From: Candidatus Brocadiaceae bacterium
GTDB lineage: Bacteria > Planctomycetota > Brocadiia > SM23-32
NCBI GenBank assembly: GCA_003567495.1
Contig: PWZK01000378.1
Coordinates: 1 to 8,080, forward strand
DNA: 8,080 nt
Direction: 5' to 3'
Numbering within the stretch: the stretch's first letter is position 1; the number at the start of each line of letters is the position of its first letter. The notes under the pieces were generated by a model. It searched no databases. It saw only the letters and a list, made by a program, of their open reading frames with translations, and was not told the DNA's origin. The position numbers were made by a program, and so were the translations under genes. Shown here one piece after another: positions 1 through 5,415 of the stretch.

Positions 1-1119
1 CATAACCTCTTATATTTCCCTTCTCTGACGTCAGCAGATTGCTCGCTTCAAGATACAGCGGCTCACCGGTTAAATCCGAAACAGACATGCCGTCACCCAT
101 ATTGTGATAGATAAAGTCGTGGTATTCGTTTTCGTCCGTCTCATCCAGTTTTGATCGAAATACGTCGAAAAAAAAGGCCGTGGTCTCATCGACACGTACC
201 AGCGCAAGTGTGCGCTGCTGTGTGGCCTCGGGCGAAGTATATTTAAACTCTCCCTGTGCGTAGATGAAATTGGGATCATCCGCTTCTTCTCCGCATTCCG
301 GCACCATAGTAATCCCTTCCATAGACCTGCCTTGCTTGGAATGGCCGTTTACTATTACCGTATTATGAGCCGGTGTTCGGGAATAATAATGGCGGTGGTC
401 GGATTCCCAGTAACTGCTTCCCGGCCCGGGGTCTGCACCTAAAATGCGCCCTGCCCCGAAAATCTCTATTGACAGACCGTTGTTGTGTGAGAAAAACCGT
501 GCATGTACGACCATACAACCGGAGCTGCAAGTTCGGCATATTTCTCTTCACCTGTAATCCAGTACAGAAAAGCTGCATCGGAAGCCAGACCGAGAACTTT
601 TGAATTAATGTACCTTATAACATGCCCGGTACGCGATGGGCATACCCATTCAAACTCACCGGTGTCATCATTGCGCAGCCGTATTTTACCATCCTTATCG
701 TTATATGGCTGCAATTCCTTCAGCGGCGGCGTGCGCCCGATGGAGCCGAACTGCCCCGGCACGCTGTACCTCGTTTCCCAGTTGCGTGCTCCAGCAAAAC
801 GTGGGGTGGGAACGGGAGCACGGCCTTCGCCGCCAACAGCGCGGGAGTTTTTGACAAGAGTTGTGGTGTAACGCGTATCCCAGTTCATAGCCAGTCTCGA
901 TACGAGCCAGTCCGGGTCTTCATTTACCAGTGCCACGTATTCATCCACGCGCTCTTTTAGTTCTGCAAAATAGTTGGACGCCCAGTTTAGGTTCTCTATT
1001 TTCTGAATGATTTCATCACGCTGGTCTGGTGAAGCATAAATTCTCGGCCTGGCTGCGGAAGCGGATGATAAAGTCAAAAACAACACTAAAAACAGAACAT
1101 ATATACTATTTTTAGGCAT
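1..1119 (-). pseudogene. Secreted heparinase II/III-like protein, internally deleted and frameshifted, running off the left edge
   Basis: The start is ATG 1119, preceded by a G-rich stretch about 9 nt upstream; an in-frame ATG at 1140 has no ribosome binding site. Residues 1-22 form a signal peptide: MPKN, a hydrophobic core, then ASA before the likely cleavage site. Residues 23 to about 209 resemble the N-terminal helical part of heparinase II/III-like polysaccharide lyases (RPRIYAS, EGRAPVPTPRF, FEWVCPSRTGH, AAFLYWITGEEKYAELAA). This frame stops at TAG 468-466. From about 496 another minus frame is open to base 1 and reads as a heparinase II/III C-terminal beta-domain: NNGLSIEIFGAGRILGADPG, then SYWESDHRHYYSR and AHNTVIVNG. 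The two parts meet at a T5 run (492-496 on the complement). From recall of the family, several hundred residues of catalytic alpha/alpha toroid should lie between them and are absent. One deletion of a length not divisible by three would explain both the gap and the frame change. An assembly error is possible. The family assignment rests on motif recall; the substrate is unknown. Confidence 0.72.
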
Positions 1120-1161
1120 TTTCTCAAACCCCCTGATCAAAGTGAATTTTTCTATAGATAT

Positions 1162-1272
1162 TCAGTGAACCACGTCGGCTCACGGTAAATCGGGACCCCG
1201 ATAGCGATTTCTGGCATTGCTGCATGGTTCCAAATTTGAACGCCTGCCTGCTGCAGGCAGGGGGTTCACTGA
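1162..1272. repeat. Long-range inverted repeat in the folE/heparinase intergenic region
   Basis: Arms TCAGTGAACC (1162-1171) and GGTTCACTGA (1263-1272) are perfect 10-nt reverse complements enclosing about 91 bp. Inside lie a short hairpin (ATCGG / CCGAT, 1189-1202) and the 19-nt palindrome at 1243-1261. Just inside or outside the arms are GTAAATC (1185-1191) and GATTTAC (1274-1280), also complementary, though not nested with the main arms. The layout could be a decayed small non-autonomous element or chance. No transposase or target-site duplication is evident. Confidence 0.35.
1243..1261. repeat. 19-nt GC-rich palindrome, copy 1
   Basis: Two perfect 9-nt arms, CCTGCCTGC (1243-1251) and GCAGGCAGG (1253-1261), flank a single central T. 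The reverse complement of the whole unit occurs at 7887-7905, so the two copies differ only in orientation, that is, in the central base. It lies 46 nt past the folE stop and would form a strong hairpin in the operon transcript. No U-tract follows, so it is not a canonical intrinsic terminator. It could still pause transcription or protect the 3' end. Confidence 0.75.
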
Positions 1273-1307
1273 GGATTTACTGATAACAAGTTTCTGCTAT
1301 TAAAAAC

Positions 1308-1880
1308 TCAGGCCACGCCGCCGCCTCTGTTAATGAGCGCCATGGCCTCTGCCCGGGTCGCTGGCTTATCCCTCATAATGCCACGCACGACACTGGTTAC
1401 TGTAATGGAGCCGGGCTTTTGCACGCCGCGCATGGTCATGCAAAGATGCTCCGCTTCCACCACCACAAGCACCCCTTTGGGCAACAGATGCTCCACGAGC
1501 GCATCGGCTATCTGTGTGGTCATTCGTTCCTGCACCTGAAGGCGGCGAGCGAACAGCTCCACCACTCTCGACAACTTACTTATTCCGGTTATGCGGTTCT
1601 CATCCGGTACGTACGCAACGTGCGCGTGGCCGTGAAACGGGAGCAGGTGGTGCTCACAGAGCGAATAAAACGGAATTTCCCTTACGAGAACTATCTCGTC
1701 GTAGTACTCGCCTTTCAGGACTTTTATAACATCGGAAGGGTTCTTCTCCTGACCGCTCAGGATCTCCTCATACATCCGGGCAACCCGACACGGGGTCTGG
1801 CTGAGGCCGGGACGGTCAACGTCCACCCCCATACCCTCCAGCATCAGACGCACGCCATCCTGCAACTTTTTATTATCCAT
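1308..1880 (-). CDS. folE: GTP cyclohydrolase I
   Basis: This cytoplasmic enzyme converts GTP to 7,8-dihydroneopterin triphosphate and formate, the first step of the folate pterin branch and of some other pterin routes. The 190-residue protein has the usual family length for the type I enzyme. Visible motifs are TPCRVARMYEE (about 29-39), SLCEHHLLPFHG (73-84) with the zinc/catalytic residues C75, H77 and H78, RITGISKLSRVVELFARRLQVQE (96-118), and AEHLCMTMRGV (143-153) with zinc ligand C147. ATG 1880 is chosen because AGGA (1889-1886) sits 5 nt upstream. An in-frame GTG at 1895 would add MNRIA but lacks a Shine-Dalgarno sequence. The gene starts 24 nt after the pdxJ stop and is the last gene of the operon. 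It shares the folate pathway with folP, four genes upstream. Confidence 0.96.
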   Translation of the reverse strand: MDNKKLQDGVRLMLEGMGVDVDRPGLSQTPCRVARMYEEILSGQEKNPSDVIKVLKGEYYDEIVLVREIPFYSLCEHHLLPFHGHAHVAYVPDENRITGISKLSRVVELFARRLQVQERMTTQIADALVEHLLPKGVLVVVEAEHLCMTMRGVQKPGSITVTSVVRGIMRDKPATRAEAMALINRGGGVA

Positions 1881-1904
1881 GGCAATCCTGTTCACTTCGT
1901 TTTT

Positions 1905-2660
1905 TTAACAACCCGATACAAGCGCGTCTAAAATCGTTTTTTTCATCTCCTTTACCGCCACACGCATACCAGTAAAAATCGACCTGGATACGATGCTGTG
2001 GCCGATATGCAACTCCCGGGGCCTTATGGTGACAACAATGCCGGAAACATTGTTATAATTGAGCCCGTGTCCTGCGTTTACGATCAATTCCATCTCCCGT
2101 GCATGTGATGCGGCGCGTGCAAGCTTTTCAAGCTCGGCCGCCCGCCGCCCCCCCCCGGCTGCAGCATATGTGCCGGTGTGCAACTCCACCCCGTCGGCGC
2201 CCGTATCCGCACTTGCTCCGACCTGTTCGACGTCCGGGTCTATAAAAAGGCTGGTTCTTATACCCTTCTCCCTGAACCTCACGACGGCCTCGCTTATTCT
2301 TTTTACCTGCGACTGAACATCCAGCCCGCCTTCCGTTGTTATCTCCTCGCGACGTTCCGGCACAAAAGTCACCATTTCAGGACCTGAATCCAAAGCAATA
2401 GATACTATTTCCTCATCCAGCGACATTTCCAGGTTCAGTGGAGCGGTTACGGTCTGCAGCATTATGCGCAGATCGCGGTCAGAGATATGACGCCGGTCCT
2501 CACGCAAATGCAGAGTGATAAGATCGGCGCCGCCAAGCTGCGCCTCTACCCCCCCCCAGACCGGGTCGGGCTCATTCGTTTTGCGAGCCTCCCTGACGGT
2601 TGCAACGTGGTCGATGTTGACACCCAGTAAACATACTCCCTTTTCTTTAGCAGTCGTCAT
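1905..2660 (-). CDS. pdxJ: Pyridoxine 5'-phosphate synthase
   Basis: PdxJ condenses 1-deoxy-D-xylulose 5-phosphate with 3-amino-2-oxopropyl phosphate to give pyridoxine 5'-phosphate, the closing step of DXP-dependent vitamin B6 synthesis. It is a cytoplasmic TIM-barrel enzyme. The 251-residue protein carries the family motifs LGVNIDHVATVREAR (12-26), ADLITLHLREDRRHI (45-59, active-site H51), LNLEMS (75-80, E78), TFVPERREE (98-106), GADGVELHTG (154-163), VNAGHGLNYNN (194-204, H198) and HIGHSIVSRS (218-227). ATG 2660 is chosen because GGGGAG (2674-2669) lies 8 nt upstream and the family's N-terminal GVNIDH follows closely. The frame extends to 2732, but that part overlaps cdaR and is not PdxJ-like. 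Two 9-G homopolymers lie in the coding strand, one at WGGVEA and one at a Gly-rich AAAGGGRRAAE segment; the frame is intact across both. The gene starts 16 nt after the cdaR stop. Confidence 0.96.
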   Translation of the reverse strand: MTTAKEKGVCLLGVNIDHVATVREARKTNEPDPVWGGVEAQLGGADLITLHLREDRRHISDRDLRIMLQTVTAPLNLEMSLDEEIVSIALDSGPEMVTFVPERREEITTEGGLDVQSQVKRISEAVVRFREKGIRTSLFIDPDVEQVGASADTGADGVELHTGTYAAAGGGRRAAELEKLARAASHAREMELIVNAGHGLNYNNVSGIVVTIRPRELHIGHSIVSRSIFTGMRVAVKEMKKTILDALVSGC

Positions 2661-2668
2661 TGGCAAAG

Positions 2669-2674
2669 CTCCCC
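2669..2674 (-). promoter_or_regulatory. Ribosome binding site that decides the pdxJ start
   Basis: On the coding strand GGGGAG, part of GGGGGAG, lies 8 nt before ATG 2660 in the 16-nt gap after the cdaR stop (TAG 2679-2677). It supports the short PdxJ start over the in-frame extension to 2732. Confidence 0.75.
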
Positions 2675-2676
2675 CG

Positions 2677-3705
2677 CTAATTGGAAAGTAAAATTGTAAC
2701 CTGCTCCGGGTTGACCTCCGTAACCTCCGCATCTATCCCGGAACGAAGTATTACGTATACCGTTTCTTTGTAAGGTGCGGTTGCACCTGAAGCTATTTCT
2801 TCATCTTCCAGGCCGCTTAAATCCACATATGCTGAAATATCTTCGGCAGTAATGTCCTCAACTACGTCCGGAAGCCCCGACACGACGACTTCCACCAGGG
2901 CGTCTTCGGATATTTCGGCACTATAAGGAAAGCCGACGGGAGCAAGCAGCTTGACCGGCACGCCTTCTATCCCCGATTGCCGGTACTCGATGCCCACCGA
3001 TACGTGAACGGCAACCTGCGAGGGCGAAGTCCTGAATGAAACCGGAATGCTGATATCTTCACTCCACGTCAATACGTGGTCGGCGGCAAGGGGAACGTAG
3101 CGACGCAGACTCTCCTGCGCATCCCATACCGGGATGCTGATTGTTTTTAGCGATTCCAGCCGATCCAGAGCAAGAGATGGCCCTTCCACCGATACTTCCG
3201 AAGGCGTTACGGTATAATCGGAAATCTTATACCCGCCGCGCGGACGGCCTGACAGTGACGCTTCCACCGGCAACGTTCTGCTCGCGATTCTATCCACAAC
3301 CAAACTTGCCTCGAGAGGAGATACAACCACCACGTTCATCATGGCAAGTTCGGAACCGGGGATGTTCAAACGGGCCGGATCGATCTCAAGCGCCATCTCA
3401 CCCACATCCACGTCCTCTTCGGCAGGGCGGAGATTAAACTGAATGTAATTCTGCCTGGCCTCCTCCTGTTGCCTCTGTATGAGGTACTGGGGGCCGGTAA
3501 AACGCACCTGGGCCTGGCTGTGAGACTTATATAGCAACTCATATCCATCGGGCAGCTGAACGTTTAAAGGCACGCGCAAAACTACATCGTCCCTGATACG
3601 GGTGTTGCCGTAAAACCATACCCCGACAGCCAGAGTCAAGGCCATGAGCTTCACCTGCCAATGGGTAGTGAAAAGCCTCTTTATTATTCCACCGATATCA
3701 TTCAC
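2677..3705 (-). CDS. cdaR: YbbR-domain membrane protein, CdaA partner (CdaR-like)
   Basis: YbbR/CdaR proteins are anchored in the membrane next to the diadenylate cyclase CdaA and modulate its activity. The 342-residue protein has a short cytoplasmic N-terminus, one transmembrane segment (about 16-33, WQVKLMALTLAVGVWFYG), and then an extracytoplasmic region with about three YbbR-type beta repeats (roughly 40-138, 143-235 and 247-342). Typical features are VPLNVQLPDGYEL, LPVEASLSGRPRGGYKI, VTPSEVSVEGP and a last repeat ending NPEQVTILLSN. Translation starts at GTG 3705, with GGAG 10 nt upstream (3719-3716). The start overlaps the cdaA stop by 8 nt (GTGAATGA), which suggests translational coupling and matched synthesis of the pair. 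In Firmicutes glmM normally follows this gene; here pdxJ does. The role is assigned by family and neighbourhood. Confidence 0.88.
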   Translation of the reverse strand: MNDIGGIIKRLFTTHWQVKLMALTLAVGVWFYGNTRIRDDVVLRVPLNVQLPDGYELLYKSHSQAQVRFTGPQYLIQRQQEEARQNYIQFNLRPAEEDVDVGEMALEIDPARLNIPGSELAMMNVVVVSPLEASLVVDRIASRTLPVEASLSGRPRGGYKISDYTVTPSEVSVEGPSLALDRLESLKTISIPVWDAQESLRRYVPLAADHVLTWSEDISIPVSFRTSPSQVAVHVSVGIEYRQSGIEGVPVKLLAPVGFPYSAEISEDALVEVVVSGLPDVVEDITAEDISAYVDLSGLEDEEIASGATAPYKETVYVILRSGIDAEVTEVNPEQVTILLSN

Positions 3706-4516
3706 CTGACAATGTCTCCGCTGCTATGTCCTCCAGTGCCCGCCTGAGCGCCCTCTCATCGAGACCCTGCTGTATAGCGCCCTTTACGGCAAGCGAAACT
3801 TTACCGGTCTGTTCGCTGATAATGATTACAACGGCGTCAGACTCCTCAGTTACACCTATGCCGGCCCGGTGACGCGTGCCCATCTCGGCCGAAAAATGAG
3901 GATTGTCCGTCAGAGGAAACAGACAGCCCGCGGCCGCGATACGCTGGTGGCGGATAATAACCGCACCGTCATGCAACGGGTTGCCCGGCCAGAAAATAGA
4001 TTTTACAAGTTCCACCGACACCTCGCTGTCAAGCCTCACCCCCGCCTCAATGTAACTCGAAAGGCCCACCTGCCTTTCTATTGCGATCAAACCACCTATC
4101 TTATCGCCGGACATGTCAAACGTAGCCCTGACCAGAGCATCCGTAAAATGCCCGTGGGGCCGGAAAAACATGCCGAAAAGCGGGTTCTGCCCCAACCTGA
4201 TCATCGCCCGCCGTATCTCAGGCTGAAACAGAATAAACAACGGGATAAGCACTACCGGCGCCATGCTGGTCAGAACCCAGTTTACCGTCTCAAGCGGAAA
4301 CCAGTGCGTTACCACCACTATCACAAGCGCCAGAAGCCCGAGGAAAATGCCAAGCCCCTTGAGAATCCCGGCACCCCTGGTCCCCTGAAGAAGACGAAGA
4401 AACGCATAAACGAGCAGAAATATGATAAGTATCTCAAAAACCGCCTTCAGCAGAACAGTCCATCCGCCCGGAAACACCATAACAAAATCCTGCAACACTC
4501 TGGCTATTTGCGCCAT
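3698..4516 (-). CDS. cdaA: Membrane diadenylate cyclase CdaA
   Basis: CdaA condenses two ATP into cyclic di-AMP, a second messenger linked to potassium and osmotic balance and to cell-wall homeostasis. The 272-residue protein has three N-terminal transmembrane helices (about 22-42, 51-71 and 78-99) and a cytoplasmic DAC domain (about 105-245). The domain has the catalytic DGA motif (D183-A185, in PGNPLHDGAVIIR), GTRHRAGIG (213-221, RHR motif) and SEQTGKVSLA (234-243). Length and architecture match typical CdaA rather than DisA or CdaS. ATG 4516 lies inside the end of folP, giving a 13-nt overlap. Its G-rich ribosome binding region is made from the last folP codons, so translation is probably coupled. 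The cdaR-like partner follows with an 8-nt overlap. Confidence 0.95.
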   Translation of the reverse strand: MAQIARVLQDFVMVFPGGWTVLLKAVFEILIIFLLVYAFLRLLQGTRGAGILKGLGIFLGLLALVIVVVTHWFPLETVNWVLTSMAPVVLIPLFILFQPEIRRAMIRLGQNPLFGMFFRPHGHFTDALVRATFDMSGDKIGGLIAIERQVGLSSYIEAGVRLDSEVSVELVKSIFWPGNPLHDGAVIIRHQRIAAAGCLFPLTDNPHFSAEMGTRHRAGIGVTEESDAVVIIISEQTGKVSLAVKGAIQQGLDERALRRALEDIAAETLSGE

Positions 4517-5406
4517 CCCCTCCCCCTCAATATGGCTTCGGCCACCACTGCGGCGTCTTTTGTCGCTCCCACATCGTGCACGCGAAGAATATGAGCACCC
4601 GACAACACAGCGGCCGTGACAGTAGCCAGCGTTCCGTACAAACGCTCCGCCGCGGGCTTGCCGAGAACCTCGCCGATCGTGCTCTTGCGTGATGTGCCTA
4701 TCAACAGAGGAAAACCCGCCTGGTGAAACTCCTCGAGGCGACGAAGTATCTCGAGATTGTGCTCCGCCCGCTTTCCAAACCCAAAGCCGGGGTCAATTAT
4801 TACCCGGCTGCGGTTTATCCCCGCCGAGACCAGAACTTCCGCCCGGCTTTCCAGCCATTTCCTTACATCCGCCACCACATCCGTGTACCGGGGGGCGTCC
4901 TGCATCGTCCCCGGCTCCCCCTGCATGTGCATGATACAAACGAGCGCCCCCGACGAAACAGCCACTTCAACCATGCCGGGGTCGTGTCGCAGCCCGCTGA
5001 CGTCGTTAACAATTTCCGCACCGGCGGCAATGGCCGCAGCAGCTACTGCGGACTTTCTCGTGTCTATACTTATCGGCACATCACATTCCGCCGACAACTC
5101 ATCGATCACCGGCACCACGCGATCCAACTCCTGCTCCTCATCGACCGGAATGCTGCCGGGCCGGGTGCTCTCGCCTCCCACGTCGATGATATCCGCACCC
5201 TGCAATACCATATCGCGCGCGTGAGCCACCGCAAGGTCCGTGCGAAAAAACTCGCCCCCGTCGCTGAAAGAATCGGGCGTCACGTTCAAAACACCCATAA
5301 TAAGGGGTACTGCAGCCGTTTCCAGAATACGGCCCGAAACGGTCTTTAACCTGAATTTGGGGCGCGCGGCCCATATGTCCCCTTTATTGTTTCCCACACT
5401 TTCCAT
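4504..5406 (-). CDS. folP: Dihydropteroate synthase
   Basis: DHPS joins 6-hydroxymethyl-7,8-dihydropterin diphosphate to p-aminobenzoate to give 7,8-dihydropteroate. It is a cytoplasmic TIM-barrel enzyme and the target of sulfonamides. The 300-residue protein has the full motif set: NVTPDSFSDGG (41-51), DIIDVGGESTRPGS (72-85), ISIDTRKS (112-119), EIVNDVSGL (131-139), IMHMQG (158-163), IIDPGFGFGK (203-212), IGTSRKS (236-242) and a C-terminal RVHDV (275-279). The N-terminus carries about 33 residues before the barrel, slightly long for the family. ATG 5406 is the natural start, 9 nt after the hypF TAA; its Shine-Dalgarno is weak, which fits coupling to hypF. The gene overlaps cdaA by 13 nt. The folP-cdaA-ybbR series recurs in several bacterial phyla. 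folB and folK are not in this window. Confidence 0.97.
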   Translation of the reverse strand: MESVGNNKGDIWAARPKFRLKTVSGRILETAAVPLIMGVLNVTPDSFSDGGEFFRTDLAVAHARDMVLQGADIIDVGGESTRPGSIPVDEEQELDRVVPVIDELSAECDVPISIDTRKSAVAAAAIAAGAEIVNDVSGLRHDPGMVEVAVSSGALVCIMHMQGEPGTMQDAPRYTDVVADVRKWLESRAEVLVSAGINRSRVIIDPGFGFGKRAEHNLEILRRLEEFHQAGFPLLIGTSRKSTIGEVLGKPAAERLYGTLATVTAAVLSGAHILRVHDVGATKDAAVVAEAILRGRGWRK

Positions 5407-5415
5407 ACCGTTATC

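Noticed and set aside
363..960. Several plus- and minus-strand frames of 70-120 codons over the heparinase region
   Set aside because: They are shadows of the two heparinase reading frames. The real continuation of the gene is a frame without its own start, because it follows the deletion junction.
1243..1261. Intrinsic terminator for the operon
   Set aside because: The hairpin is strong, but the bases after it on the transcript (CGTTCAAATTTGG) contain no U-tract, so it is recorded as a repeat.
1419..1931. 170-codon plus-strand frame opposite folE
   Set aside because: It is fully antisense to a motif-complete GTP cyclohydrolase I and resembles no known family.
2661..2732. N-terminal extension of PdxJ by 24 residues
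   Set aside because: It overlaps cdaR, is Arg-rich and unlike PdxJ, while ATG 2660 has a good ribosome binding site.
3869..5349. Long plus-strand open frames opposite folP and cdaA (241, 208 and 155 codons)
   Set aside because: They are antisense to genes with complete family motifs, have no recognisable domains, and their composition is what GC-rich antisense frames give.
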